NCBI GenBank assembly: GCA_965246855.1
Contig: CBDFFP010000003.1
Location: 248,001-312,000 of the forward strand
Direction: 5' to 3'
Source: UBA1952 sp965246855
GTDB lineage: Bacteria; Bacteroidota; Bacteroidia; Chitinophagales; Chitinophagaceae
DNA: 64,000 bases
The translations under genes were made by a program, and so were the position numbers. Positions 7,652 through 16,811 of this stretch are shown here, in pieces (positions within the stretch are counted from its first letter, which is position 1; every line of letters starts with the position of its first letter). A model generated the notes under the pieces. It was not told the origin of the DNA. It made no database searches and was given only the letters and a program-made list of their open reading frames with translations.

Positions 7652-9358
7652 ATGGCTGAAGCGATACGAATGCCCCTGCTTTCTGACACGATGAAAGAAG
7701 GCGTGATTGCCACCTGGCACAAGCAAGTAGGCGACGCGGTAAAGGCCGACGAAGCCATTGCCGACGTGGAAACCGACAAGGCGACGATGGAAGTGATGCC
7801 TTATGTGGACGGCACGCTCCTTTACATCAGCCCCGACAAAGCCATTCCCGTAAACGGCATCATGGCGATTATTGGGAAGCAGGGAGAAGATTTTCAAAGC
7901 CTGCTTTCCGAAGACAACAGCCCGAAAACAGAAGCCAAAAACGAAGCCCCGCAAGCCGCGCCGGAGACAGAACAAGAGGGAGAGAACAAAGGGAAAGTCG
8001 CCGTTACCGAAGCCGCCACCGCCACGGATAACAGCACGCCCGCAACGCCCACCGCTACGATTCCAAAAGACGTTACGGTGGTGCGGATGCCACTCCTTTC
8101 CGACACCATGAAGGAAGGAAAAATCGTAGCTTGGCACAAGAAAGAAGGCGACGAAGTGAAAGCCGATGACGCCCTCGCCGACGTAGAAACCGACAAAGCT
8201 ACCATGGAAGTCATGGGCTATGCCGACGGCACATTGCTCCACATCGGTGTGCCCGAAGGAAAAGCCGCGCAGGTAAATGACATCATTGCCATCATCGGCC
8301 CGAAAGGAACGGATATTTCCGAGATTCTGGCTGCACCTTCCGCGCCGCAAGCCGCAGCGGAAAAGCCTGCCACAGAAGCCCAGCCCCAAGGGGCTACCGC
8401 AGAAGAAAAACCTGCTGCCCAACAACCCGCTTCCACTCCTCACTCCTCACCCCTCCCTCCTGACTCCGACAGCCGCGTAAAAATATCCCCGCTCGCGCGC
8501 CGACTTGCTGAGGAAAAAGGAATTAGCATTGGAGAATTAAAAGGAACCGGCGACGGTGGCCGCATCGTGAAGCGCGACGTGGATGCGTATCAACCTGTCG
8601 CGAAAGCACCTGCTCAACAAACAGCAGTAGCGGCTCCGCAATCCTTCATTCCTGCGACCTCTTCATCTGCTGCCGAAGGTTACACCGACGTGCCCAACAC
8701 GCAGATGCGCAACATCATTGCCGCGCGCCTGAGTGAAAGCATGTTCTCCGCGCCGCATTTCTACCTGCGCATTTCAGTGGTGATGGACGAGGCGATGAAA
8801 GCGCGCGAAAGTTGGAATAAGATTTCTCCCGTAAAAATCTCTTTCAACGACCTTACGATTAAAGCCGTAGCGATGGCGCTGCGCCAAAATCCCGACGTAA
8901 ACGTGTCGTGGATGGAGGACAAAATCCGTCGCTATGACCATATTCACGTCGGCACAGCCGTAGCAACCGAAGGCGGTGGACTCGTGGTTCCGGTGGTGCG
9001 TTTCGCCGATAAAAAGTCGCTCTCCGAAATCGCCGGTTCCACGAAAGAGCTCATCGGCAAAGTGCGCGAAAAGAAGATTCAGCCGCAGGATTATACTGGG
9101 AACACCTTTACGATTTCCAACCTCGGCATGATGGATATTGACGAGTTCACGGCCATTATTAATCCGCCCGACGCTTGCATCCTCGCCGTGGGCCGCATCG
9201 CCGAAACGCCTGTTGTAGAGAACGGCGCAGTGGTTATCCGCAACCTGATGAAGCTTACCCTGAGCTGCGACCACCGCGCAGTGGACGGGGCTGTAGGCGC
9301 GAAATTCCTGCAATCGTTGAAAGGATTTTTGGAAGCTCCGGTAACGATGCTGGTATAG
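7652..9358 (+). CDS. pdhC: Pyruvate dehydrogenase E2, dihydrolipoamide acetyltransferase
   Basis: 568 residues. Two lipoyl domains come first, with the lipoylated lysine in ETDKATME at residue 43 and near residue 183. They are joined by Ala/Pro/Glu-rich linkers. A peripheral subunit-binding domain (about 275-313, ISPLARRLAEEKGI) follows, then the catalytic acyltransferase domain, ending with the active-site CDHRAVDG near 540. It transfers the acetyl group from lipoyl to CoA in the pyruvate dehydrogenase complex. A branched-chain or oxoglutarate E2 is less likely given the two lipoyl domains and the Bacteroidota-type sequence. The E1 and E3 genes are not next to it. The linker DNA near 8434-8463 is a low-complexity CTCCTCAC-type stretch. 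Confidence 0.93.
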   Translation: MAEAIRMPLLSDTMKEGVIATWHKQVGDAVKADEAIADVETDKATMEVMPYVDGTLLYISPDKAIPVNGIMAIIGKQGEDFQSLLSEDNSPKTEAKNEAPQAAPETEQEGENKGKVAVTEAATATDNSTPATPTATIPKDVTVVRMPLLSDTMKEGKIVAWHKKEGDEVKADDALADVETDKATMEVMGYADGTLLHIGVPEGKAAQVNDIIAIIGPKGTDISEILAAPSAPQAAAEKPATEAQPQGATAEEKPAAQQPASTPHSSPLPPDSDSRVKISPLARRLAEEKGISIGELKGTGDGGRIVKRDVDAYQPVAKAPAQQTAVAAPQSFIPATSSSAAEGYTDVPNTQMRNIIAARLSESMFSAPHFYLRISVVMDEAMKARESWNKISPVKISFNDLTIKAVAMALRQNPDVNVSWMEDKIRRYDHIHVGTAVATEGGGLVVPVVRFADKKSLSEIAGSTKELIGKVREKKIQPQDYTGNTFTISNLGMMDIDEFTAIINPPDACILAVGRIAETPVVENGAVVIRNLMKLTLSCDHRAVDGAVGAKFLQSLKGFLEAPVTMLV

Positions 9359-9376
9359 GAGAGAAGTTTTTCTCCA

Positions 9377-9409
9377 CGAAAAAGGGCGCAATAATTGCGC
9401 CCTTTTTCG
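9377..9409. terminator. Bidirectional terminator between convergent genes
   Basis: A perfect 15-bp stem (CGAAAAAGGGCGCAA with its complement) around a 3-base loop. A-tract and T-tract flank it on both strands, so it can serve both the E2 gene and the opposing membrane-protein gene. Confidence 0.9.
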
Positions 9410-9415
9410 TACCCG

Positions 9416-10786
9416 CTATTGTGGATATTTCCCGTACGCACTTGTATCTTTAAACACAAAATAGTGTGGGTTCAGGTCTTTGTATTCGGGCGTGCCCCAT
9501 TTGGTGATAAGTCCTTTTTGTGAAGGCAATGCCCAATCAAATTCACCGGGTCTCTCTTCAATAATCAGCGAGCGAGATTCGCCGGTTTCCATCGTAGAAA
9601 GCAGCCACAATTCAAAGGAGCTTCCCCACGTCATCAGCAAGGTGTCTTTGGGCGCAGCAGCTACCGAAACAACAAGTTTTTTCTGCGGAAGCAATGCTGT
9701 TTTTTGAAGCAGATTCCGATTCCATTGCAGGCGCTGCGCATAGAAATCATGCGTCCGGTATTCCCGGAAAAGACACGCTAAAAGCACTGCCGAGAGGAAC
9801 AAAGCGGGAAGCGGCTTTTGCAGGTTTGGCAATATATCAAACGCCAGCGGGAAGCCGATAATAATGGCCAGAATCAGGTGTTGATTTTCAAGATAAAATT
9901 GGTCGCCGCCATCAGGACAGGAAATGTTCACCACAAAGGCATAGCCAAAGAAAAAACCGGTTGTCCAGAGTGCTTTAAGCCATTGCCGCTGTCGGGCGTA
10001 AAACGCCAAAATAGCTGCCAGCCCGATGAGCAAAAAGTGGTAATCCCGGAGCAGGTAATGCACGAAATTTTTATTTGATTGCAAGCCCAGATAGTGCGGA
10101 AAGCGCGTAAAAATATTTTTCAATCCGCCCATCGCACTTCTCTCGTAGGCATTACCCATCAATGTTGATTTCACGACGAATAGGGAAAGGCCAACCGCCC
10201 CCAGCCCGGCCAGCCAGCGTTTGTGTTGCGGATGGGAGAGCACCAGAAAACCCGTGATAAACAGAAAAGGAAACAGAAGCAGCGGATGCGTAAAGGCAGT
10301 GAACAAAAGGAGCAATGTTCCCACGAGCGGCACAGCAGGCTTGCCTTCTTGCAGTCGATTGTCCACCAATCCAAACAGCAGAAACATATAGGCCGCACCT
10401 TGAGGCATTTCCGACTGAATCCAGAAGAAAGTATGGGTCGTCATCAGCGTAAGGAACAAAAGCCAGGCGAGGGCCATACGGGTATTCCTTACTACAAACA
10501 ACAACAGAAAAAACGTAAGCGCCTGATACAGCACGAAACTTGCCGAATAAAGCTGCGCAACAGTTGTCAGCGGCAGTCCGGCGCGGGAGCCAAAGAGCGG
10601 AAAAAGCTGCGTAAAAAAAGCACCGATACGCCCTGCCTGAATCGCGATGGAGTTGCCTCTGAGAATTTCAAACAGGTGGAATGAAATATCCAAAAACACG
10701 GTCCGCTCTTTAAAAAACAGCAGGGAGAAAAAGAGTGCAACACCAAAGTAAAGGCTGCCTGCCAATCCGGAAATGCGTTTCAACAT
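9416..10786 (-). CDS. Polytopic membrane protein of unknown function
   Basis: 456 residues with about ten hydrophobic helices through residue 350, then a soluble tail of about 100 residues. The layout (helices, then a short extracytoplasmic domain) recalls GT-C type glycosyltransferases or O-antigen-ligase-like proteins, but I see no diagnostic acidic motif in the first loop, so no function is assigned. Its 3' end abuts the shared terminator with the E2 gene. Upstream it is followed by the terminator of the ribosomal-protein cluster, so it is probably its own unit. Confidence 0.8.
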   Translation of the reverse strand: MLKRISGLAGSLYFGVALFFSLLFFKERTVFLDISFHLFEILRGNSIAIQAGRIGAFFTQLFPLFGSRAGLPLTTVAQLYSASFVLYQALTFFLLLFVVRNTRMALAWLLFLTLMTTHTFFWIQSEMPQGAAYMFLLFGLVDNRLQEGKPAVPLVGTLLLLFTAFTHPLLLFPFLFITGFLVLSHPQHKRWLAGLGAVGLSLFVVKSTLMGNAYERSAMGGLKNIFTRFPHYLGLQSNKNFVHYLLRDYHFLLIGLAAILAFYARQRQWLKALWTTGFFFGYAFVVNISCPDGGDQFYLENQHLILAIIIGFPLAFDILPNLQKPLPALFLSAVLLACLFREYRTHDFYAQRLQWNRNLLQKTALLPQKKLVVSVAAAPKDTLLMTWGSSFELWLLSTMETGESRSLIIEERPGEFDWALPSQKGLITKWGTPEYKDLNPHYFVFKDTSAYGKYPQ

Positions 10787-10857
10787 AAAAACGACTCTGA
10801 TAAAAAAGAGGACAAAATAAGCGTCGGATTTTTACGGGTGAAAACGTAAAACAAAAA

Positions 10858-10885
10858 AGCCCGGCATGAAGCCAAGCTTTTTAAA
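10858..10885 (-). terminator. Terminator of the rpmB-rpmG-DUF4295 cluster
   Basis: Read on the minus strand, AAAAAGC and GGC pair with GCC and GCTTTTTT around a short loop, 40 bp after the DUF4295 stop codon. Confidence 0.6.
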
Positions 10886-10926
10886 TATCAGATACCTGAC
10901 GAGCAGCGCCGCCGGGCAGCGGAATA

Positions 10927-11097
10927 TTATTTTCCGGCGAAGAAATCCTTCACCTTGTCTTTGTGGATGATTTGCTCTTTGAAAGAGTAGGCACCCGATT
11001 TCGGTGAGCGAACGGCTTTAATCACCTTTGTCCAGTTTTTGGCTTCGGCGGCAAGCTTCGGGTCTTTTTTAATCGCGGTTTTGGCGGCTTTTGCCAT
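10927..11097 (-). CDS. DUF4295 small basic protein
   Basis: A 56-residue lysine-rich protein that starts MAKAAKTAIKKDPK and ends KDKVKDFFAGK. The size, composition and place after rpmB and rpmG match the DUF4295 family, found next to these ribosomal genes in Bacteroidota. The family's role is not established; a ribosome link is inferred from position. A heptad repeat sits 10 bp upstream of its start. Confidence 0.88.
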   Translation of the reverse strand: MAKAAKTAIKKDPKLAAEAKNWTKVIKAVRSPKSGAYSFKEQIIHKDKVKDFFAGK

Positions 11098-11106
11098 AGT
11101 GCTTTA

Positions 11107-11141
11107 AATAGAAAGTAGTGAGTAGAAAGTAGAAAGACAGA
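11107..11141 (-). repeat. Heptad repeat upstream of the DUF4295 gene
   Basis: Five consecutive 7-mers (AATAGAA, AGTAGTG, AGTAGAA, AGTAGAA, AGACAGA). On the coding strand of the downstream gene they read as repeated ACTTTCT/ACTACTT. Confidence 0.75.
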
Positions 11142-11160
11142 TACCCGGAAGGGTATGCTT

Positions 11161-11346
11161 TTACTTGATTTCCTTATGAACGGTATAGCGCTTCAAGCGG
11201 GCATTGTACTTTTTCAGTTCAATGCGCTCCGGCGTGTTTTTTTTGTTCTTAACGGTGATGTAGCGGCTGGTGCCCGGCAGCCCCGTAGCCTTGTGCTCGG
11301 TGCATTCCAGAATCACCTGAACGCGGTTTCCTTTCTTTGCTGCCAT
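11161..11346 (-). CDS. rpmG: 50S ribosomal protein L33
   Basis: 61 residues: MAAKKGNRVQVILECTEHK, then the SRYITVKNKKNTPERIELKKYN core typical of L33 (shown here as two parts, SRYITVKNKK and NTPERIELKKYN). It is a structural protein of the large subunit. It lies between rpmB and the DUF4295 gene on the same strand, the usual Bacteroidota order. Only one cysteine is present, so this is not the four-cysteine zinc-ribbon form. Confidence 0.96.
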   Translation of the reverse strand: MAAKKGNRVQVILECTEHKATGLPGTSRYITVKNKKNTPERIELKKYNARLKRYTVHKEIK

Positions 11347-11388
11347 AATCTTGTGCTGCTTTTGAGGGGGAAATAAGGGTGGGGGAAT

Positions 11389-11625
11389 TTAGATTTTATG
11401 ACCTTCGGCGCGCAGTTGCTTCACCACGCTCATCAGGCCATTTTTAGAAATCGTACGGATGGCATCGGTACAAACCTTCATCGTTACAAAACGATCTTCC
11501 TCTACCAGAAAGAGGCGCTTGGTCTGCAGGTTAGGCAGGAAGCGTCTCTTGGACTTCTTGTTGGAGAAAGAAACTTTGTGACCCGTCATGGGCTTTTTAC
11601 CGGTTACCAGACAGACGCGTGCCAT
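11389..11625 (-). CDS. rpmB: 50S ribosomal protein L28
   Basis: 78 residues with the L28 start MARVCLVTGKKPMTGHKVSF and the KSKRRFLPNLQ core. It is a large-subunit structural protein and the first gene of the rpmB-rpmG-DUF4295 cluster. A ten-unit heptad array lies 66 bp upstream of its start, in the likely promoter or leader region. Confidence 0.96.
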   Translation of the reverse strand: MARVCLVTGKKPMTGHKVSFSNKKSKRRFLPNLQTKRLFLVEEDRFVTMKVCTDAIRTISKNGLMSVVKQLRAEGHKI

Positions 11626-11690
11626 GATTTGAATTTTTTAAAGGAGTGCGAAGGTGGGACTTTTTGGGCAAAACGGCAAAATTTTTTTTG

Positions 11691-11760
11691 AGTAGAAAGC
11701 TGATAGCAGAAAGTAGTTAGTAGAAAGTAGTTAGTAGAAAGTATAAAGACAAAAGAGCAT
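11691..11760 (-). repeat. Ten-unit heptad repeat upstream of rpmB
   Basis: Ten phased 7-mers, mostly AGTAGAA and AGTAGTT, ending AGTATAA, AGACAAA, AGAGCAT. Read towards rpmB, the strand gives repeated TACTTTC, which resembles the TAnnTTTG -7 box. Confidence 0.85.
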
Positions 11761-11818
11761 TATGGGGAGAACCCAATTCATTTAATTGAGGCCATGAAAC
11801 ATGACCATGAAACATTTC

Positions 11819-12550
11819 TTACGGCATCTTCGGTAGAACCAGCGCGTTCAAAGAATCAATTCCTGGAAGGTCTTTGCACAAAAATGCTTCGCCTGCCGTA
11901 GTACCAATGCGTTTTCCCCAAAGTCGGTCACGGCTTTCAATTGCTTCCAAGAATGAAGGGTTTGAAATGTACGTCTGCGGCCCGTCTCCTTTTGGGTCGT
12001 GGAACTGTGTTCTATAAGCCTTTATTGCTTCCATTTTCTCTCCTTGCACCCCGGAGATGTCCACAATAAAAGTTGGCTCCAATGTCCGGTCTTGAATCAG
12101 GTGGAAAACCCGTTTGGGTCGCCAAGCTTGTTGCGGATTTTCTTCCCATTCCGTTTCTATTTTGGAAAGACCGGAGAGGAAACAAGCGTCCAACACCAGT
12201 GCCGCACCGCGTCCGTGATCGGGATGCCGATCTTCCGGCGCATTGGTAATTACGATTTCGGGACGCCAGCGCCGGATATAACTAATGAGCGCCCGCTGAT
12301 GTGCTTCGTCGTTTTGGAAAAATCCGTCCCGGAAATGCGCGTTTTCCCGCACAGCAAGACCCATGATTTCCCCTGCCGCTTCTGCTTCCTGCAACCGGGT
12401 TTCGCCACTTCCCCGCGTACCTAATTCCCCGCGTGTCAGATCCAGAATGCCTACTTTTTCGCCCATTCGGGCGTGTTTTATCAACGTGCCGCCGCAGCCC
12501 AGTTCGGCGTCGTCGGGATGGGCCAGAATGGCGAGGATATGAAGCTTCAT
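11819..12550 (-). CDS. bshB1: Bacillithiol biosynthesis deacetylase BshB1
   Basis: 243 residues of the PIG-L/LmbE deacetylase fold. The zinc site motif AHPDDAELGCGGT lies near residue 10 and RHPDHGRG near 110. TRGELGTRG near 40 is typical of BshB1. The enzyme removes the acetyl group from GlcNAc-malate in bacillithiol synthesis. The frame is open 21 codons further upstream, but MKLHILAILAHPDD is the conserved start. No other bacillithiol gene is adjacent. Confidence 0.9.
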   Translation of the reverse strand: MKLHILAILAHPDDAELGCGGTLIKHARMGEKVGILDLTRGELGTRGSGETRLQEAEAAGEIMGLAVRENAHFRDGFFQNDEAHQRALISYIRRWRPEIVITNAPEDRHPDHGRGAALVLDACFLSGLSKIETEWEENPQQAWRPKRVFHLIQDRTLEPTFIVDISGVQGEKMEAIKAYRTQFHDPKGDGPQTYISNPSFLEAIESRDRLWGKRIGTTAGEAFLCKDLPGIDSLNALVLPKMP

Positions 12551-12621
12551 GGACGCGAAATTCCGGGATTCCGGGCGCAATTTCCAAGAGCGGAAAAAGG
12601 AAAAATCCCACAAGGACTCCT

Positions 12622-12663
12622 AAAAAAAGCGTGTTCCTGCTTTTCAGGAAAACAGAAACACGC
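12622..12663 (-). terminator. Terminator of the ferritin-like gene
   Basis: On the minus strand GCGTGTT pairs with AACACGC, with an inner CCTG/CAGG pairing, followed by seven T. It lies 35 bp after the stop codon of the gene ending at 12698. Confidence 0.75.
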
Positions 12664-12697
12664 CTATGAAACTTAGTTCTTTAAAAAAGAGGCTTGC

Positions 12698-13270
12698 TTA
12701 AGCCATCACCGCCCCTTCTTCCGCTGCGCGGGAATTAATACCACTTTCTGCTGCCAGCGTCAGGAGCTTATCCGCGCCGTATTCTTCCTTCATGCTCGCT
12801 TCCAGCAAGCCGGAAATGTATCGTTGGTTCAGCATTTTCGCCAGTTGGATAAGGCCGCCGTAAGCCGCGATTTCCATGTGTTCAATTTTCTGTGCGCCGA
12901 GGATAAGGGCTACGTCGCGCACGGCAGTTCCGGCAGGGGTGCGGGCAACGGTTTCAGCCCCCTGCTCAATCAGCGCGTGGGTGGCTCTGCAAACAGCGCT
13001 TCCGGCAGGCGCGCCCAGCATTTGCAACGCTTCCTGCAAACGGCGCATTTGAATCTGCGTCTCGCCCAGGTGCTTGCCAAAGCCTTCGCGCAGGGCCGGA
13101 TGCGTGGCGTGTTGTTGCATCACGGGCAAGTTCTGCGCAATCTGCAACTCGGCAGAATGCATGGTTTGCAAGGCTTCCACAAAAAGGTCGTGGAGCAGGG
13201 AGTTTGCGCCTGCTTCGGGCGAAACCGGCGCGGCTTTTGAAGTGCGCGCGCTTTCTTGTAAGGGTCCCAT
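12698..13270 (-). CDS. Ferritin-like DUF892 (YciE-type) protein
   Basis: 190 residues, nearly all helical. The pattern LHDLFVEALQTMHSAELQIAQNLP at the start (two parts: LHDLFVEALQTMHSAE and LQIAQNLP), EH in QKIEHMEIAAYGG near 130, and KEEYGADKLL at the end fit the DUF892 four-helix bundle, a ferritin-like family often tied to stress. The Glu and His residues could bind metal. I chose MGPLQES as start, as the 44 codons before it are unlike the family. It is divergent from the histidine kinase; the two starts are 110 bp apart. Confidence 0.85.
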   Translation of the reverse strand: MGPLQESARTSKAAPVSPEAGANSLLHDLFVEALQTMHSAELQIAQNLPVMQQHATHPALREGFGKHLGETQIQMRRLQEALQMLGAPAGSAVCRATHALIEQGAETVARTPAGTAVRDVALILGAQKIEHMEIAAYGGLIQLAKMLNQRYISGLLEASMKEEYGADKLLTLAAESGINSRAAEEGAVMA

Positions 13271-13355
13271 AGGTGGTAGGGTTTTTTTTAGGGTTTTCCA
13301 CAAAACAGTAAAACCGTTCCACGCTTTTTTGAAACGTACCGCTTCTGCCGACGCG

Positions 13356-13363
13356 TACTTTTG
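13356..13363 (+). promoter_or_regulatory. Candidate -7 box for the hybrid kinase gene
   Basis: TACTTTTG matches TAnnTTTG, 16 bp before the ATG of the histidine kinase. A TTTG 24 bp further upstream is too far for the usual spacing. Confidence 0.45.
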
Positions 13364-13379
13364 GTGGCCCTTTCGCTCT

Positions 13380-16300
13380 ATGAATAGCAATAAACTTATC
13401 AATGCCCGGCTTTATCTTGGCCTTGCCATCGGCCTGATTATCACTTTCCTCACCGGGCTTTTTTCCTACTGGGCGCTCAACCGGCAAACTATGGACGCCG
13501 ACTTTGTGAAGCATACCTACGAGGTGATGAACCGACTGGAATATGCGGAGAACGTGATTTTGCGCATGGCCAACAGCCGCGCCGCTTATCGTGCTACGAG
13601 TGAGAAAAGCAGCCTGAAGGATTACTACGTTACCAGTCCGAAGCTACAGACCACACTCACCGAACTGGAAAAGCTTGTATCGGACAATGCAGAGCAGGTC
13701 ATAAACGCGGCGAAGCTGCGGCAGGAAGCGGAAAACCTGCAAGGCTACTGGCGCGTTCTCAATACCGATGACTCTTTCCGGTTTACGCCAAGCGGCAACA
13801 ATGTCATAAGTCGCCAAGAAGGAAGCCACCTGGCTGCGGTGGCGCGCGTCATCTCTACCATGAAGAATGCAGAGCAAATTCTGTTGCAAAAGCGGGTGGA
13901 TAAAACACACGATGCGACTGCCGCCGCCGTCCGGCAAATTGTTATCGGGACGATGCTGGCAATGCTGATTGTGGGAGGGATGATTGCACTGATACTACGC
14001 GAGTTCCGCATTCGCCGGGAGAAGGAACTGGAAGTGGAAAAAACCATTGAGGAGGTAAAGCGCATCCACGATGTATCGGAACATCAAAACTGGCTTTTAC
14101 AGGGCGCGCAAGCCATCAACACGGCTATTTTGGGAATGGACGATCCCGAAGAAACGGCCCGGAAAGTGCTCTTGGCTTATACAGGCTATATGAAGCTTGC
14201 AGGTGCCTCCATCCACCTCACCGACGGCGAAGGAAAGCTCTTCAAAACCCTATCAGCAGGAGCGGCAGAAACAACAGAAGGCGCGCCTTCCCTGCGAATG
14301 GCGCAAACAGCGGTGGACATGAAAGAGCCGTATTTCGTGGGCGACATCCCCGTGAACTATTGGAAAATCGCTTCCGGTACGGGAGAATCTCCGGTGGGGA
14401 CGCTGGGCTTCTGGCCGGTGCTTTTCAATAAAGAATTGATGGGCGTGATAGAATTTGCGGCTTTCGCTTCGCCTTTTCCAGACCGGAAAAAAGAGCTGAT
14501 GGCAACAACGATTTACACCGTTGCTGCGGCCTTGTTCGCTGCCCGCACCCGTGAAAAAGCCGCGCAGTTTTTAGAGCAGATTCAAAGCCAGAGTGAAGAA
14601 TTACTGAGCCAGCAGGAAGAGCTACGCCAGACCAACGAAGAACTCTTGAGCCAGACGGCGTCGCTGCAAGCTTCGGAAGAAGAGTTGCAGGTGCAGCAGG
14701 AAGAACTCCGCCAAACCAACAACGAATTGCAGGAGCGCAACCGCGCCATAGAAGCGGCCCGGCAAACGGTGATAGAAAAAGCGCGCGAGCTGGAAACCAC
14801 AGGTCGTTACAAAAGCGAGTTTCTCGCCAACATGAGCCACGAGCTGCGCACCCCACTCAACAGCGTTTTGATTCTGGCGAAGCTGCTCCAGGAAAACGCC
14901 GGGCAAAACCTGACCGACAAGCAGGTAGAATATGCGGGCGTGATTTACAAATCGGGAACCGACCTGCTGACGCTCATCAACGACATTCTGGACCTTACGA
15001 AGATTGAAGCCGGAAAAGTGGATTTTCTGTTTGAAGAGATACCGGCAGAACATGTGGTGCGCGACATCCGCCCGACGTTTGAAGCTTTTGCGCAGGATAA
15101 AGGAATTTCTTTTGAAACGCAGTTAGAGCCCGACGCAGCCGCTCCTTTCTATACCGACAAAGCGCGCCTGGAGCAAATCCTGAAAAACCTGCTTTCCAAT
15201 GCTTTCAAGTTTACGCCCAAAGGCGGGAAAGTAACGCTTTCCGTGAGCCGCCCTGCGGATGGCAAAATCGCGTTTACGGTAAAGGACACCGGCATTGGCA
15301 TTCCAGAGGACAAGCACCGCGTGATTTTTGAAGCGTTCCGACAAGCCGACGGCTCCACGAGTCGTAAATACGGCGGAACGGGGCTGGGACTTTCTATTTC
15401 CAAAGAACTGGCGCGGCGGCTGGGTGGCGATATTTATTTGGAAAGTATCCCCAATCAAGGCAGCAGTTTTTCGCTTGTGTTGCCGGTGGCCGGCCCGAGT
15501 GACCGCCCGGTAGAAATGCCTTTTACAACGCAGGCTTTCCTGCCTGTGCCGGGTGCGGAATCAGCCGTGCCGGAGCAAAATGTGGTGGAAGACGACCGGG
15601 CGGAAATTGTGCCGCACGACAAGGTGATGCTGGTAATAGAAGACGACCCGCGCTTTGCTGCCATTGTACGCGATTTTGCCCGCAATCATGGTTACAAAGC
15701 CCTTGTGGCTTTGCAGGGAGATGAAGGGCTGATGTATGCCCGCCGCTATAACCCGACGGCCATTATTCTGGACATGCAGCTTCCGGTGATTGACGGCTGG
15801 ACGCTTTTGAAAACGCTGAAAGACGACCCGGAGCTTCAAAAAATTCCGGTGCATGTGATGTCGGCGGCAGATGAACCTTCGCTCCACACAAGCGGTGCGC
15901 TGGCAACGGCGCGCAAGCCGGTTCAGAAGGAAGATTTAGACGGCGCTTTTGCGCTGATTGCCGCCCATCTGAAAGCCGATTTGCGGCAGGTTTTGGTGTA
16001 TGGAGAAGGCTATTTTGATAAAAACCAGCTTCAAAAAATGCTGCGTGACAGGGGGCTGGGCACAACCATCACCTACGAGAAAAATCTGGACATCGCTGTG
16101 GAGATGCTTTCCAAAGACAGCTATCAATGCGTGGTGGCCGATTTGGGCAACTGCGCCATGCCTTGCCTGCCCGATCTGGAGCGGCTGCGTGCGGCATCCA
16201 AAGACAGCCTGCTGCTGGCGTATCTGAACACCGATATTTCCATCAGCGACGAAATGGCGTTGAAGAAAATCGCCGACGTGATTATCCGCGAATCCCTGCA

Positions 16301-16781
16301 ATCCAAAGAGCGGCTTTTAGACGAGTTGGAACTTTTCCACTACAAAATGCAGCAGGCTACGCGACAGTCCCTGAAACCCACCGACGCGCTGGCGCAAGAG
16401 GTAACGCTGGCGGGCCGCAAAGTGCTTCTCGTGGACGATGATATGCGCAATATTTTCGCCCTTACCAGTTTATTGGAAGCCCAGAAAATCAGCATTCTTA
16501 CGTCACTGGACGGCAAGGAAGCCCTGCGCCTGATGGACGAAAACCCGGATGTGGAACTGGTTTTGATGGATATTATGATGCCCCAAATGGACGGTTACGA
16601 AGCCACACGCCGCCTGCGCACGGAACGCCGTTTTAAGCAGCTTCCTATCATTGCGCTCACGGCCAAGGCGATGATGGGAGACCGTGAAAAATGCCTGGAA
16701 GCAGGTGCTTCCGACTACATCACCAAGCCGGTGGACGGGGCACGGCTTTTGTCCCTGATGCGCGTGTGGCTGGCAAAATAA
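13380..16781 (+). CDS. Hybrid sensor histidine kinase with multiple receiver domains
   Basis: 1133 residues. An N-terminal helix (about 10-32) and a second one (about 180-205) flank an extracytoplasmic CHASE3-like helical sensor. A GAF-like domain follows (about 235-390), then a Gln/Glu-rich coiled coil (about 400-475). The dimerisation domain has the phospho-accepting His487 in MSHELRTPLNS; the ATPase domain has KDTGIGIP and GGTGLGLSI. Three receiver-type regions come next. The first (about 750-865) has its Asp in ILDMQLP. The second (about 875-985) lacks the acidic pocket and looks degenerate. The last (about 1012-1130) has VDDD and Asp in VLMDIMMPQMDG. It heads a set with cheR and cheB, in which signalling may involve methylation. 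Confidence 0.92.
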   Translation: MNSNKLINARLYLGLAIGLIITFLTGLFSYWALNRQTMDADFVKHTYEVMNRLEYAENVILRMANSRAAYRATSEKSSLKDYYVTSPKLQTTLTELEKLVSDNAEQVINAAKLRQEAENLQGYWRVLNTDDSFRFTPSGNNVISRQEGSHLAAVARVISTMKNAEQILLQKRVDKTHDATAAAVRQIVIGTMLAMLIVGGMIALILREFRIRREKELEVEKTIEEVKRIHDVSEHQNWLLQGAQAINTAILGMDDPEETARKVLLAYTGYMKLAGASIHLTDGEGKLFKTLSAGAAETTEGAPSLRMAQTAVDMKEPYFVGDIPVNYWKIASGTGESPVGTLGFWPVLFNKELMGVIEFAAFASPFPDRKKELMATTIYTVAAALFAARTREKAAQFLEQIQSQSEELLSQQEELRQTNEELLSQTASLQASEEELQVQQEELRQTNNELQERNRAIEAARQTVIEKARELETTGRYKSEFLANMSHELRTPLNSVLILAKLLQENAGQNLTDKQVEYAGVIYKSGTDLLTLINDILDLTKIEAGKVDFLFEEIPAEHVVRDIRPTFEAFAQDKGISFETQLEPDAAAPFYTDKARLEQILKNLLSNAFKFTPKGGKVTLSVSRPADGKIAFTVKDTGIGIPEDKHRVIFEAFRQADGSTSRKYGGTGLGLSISKELARRLGGDIYLESIPNQGSSFSLVLPVAGPSDRPVEMPFTTQAFLPVPGAESAVPEQNVVEDDRAEIVPHDKVMLVIEDDPRFAAIVRDFARNHGYKALVALQGDEGLMYARRYNPTAIILDMQLPVIDGWTLLKTLKDDPELQKIPVHVMSAADEPSLHTSGALATARKPVQKEDLDGAFALIAAHLKADLRQVLVYGEGYFDKNQLQKMLRDRGLGTTITYEKNLDIAVEMLSKDSYQCVVADLGNCAMPCLPDLERLRAASKDSLLLAYLNTDISISDEMALKKIADVIIRESLQSKERLLDELELFHYKMQQATRQSLKPTDALAQEVTLAGRKVLLVDDDMRNIFALTSLLEAQKISILTSLDGKEALRLMDENPDVELVLMDIMMPQMDGYEATRRLRTERRFKQLPIIALTAKAMMGDREKCLEAGASDYITKPVDGARLLSLMRVWLAK

Positions 16782-16811
16782 AAACCCTTTTTGCCGCTCG
16801 GTCCATGTGTT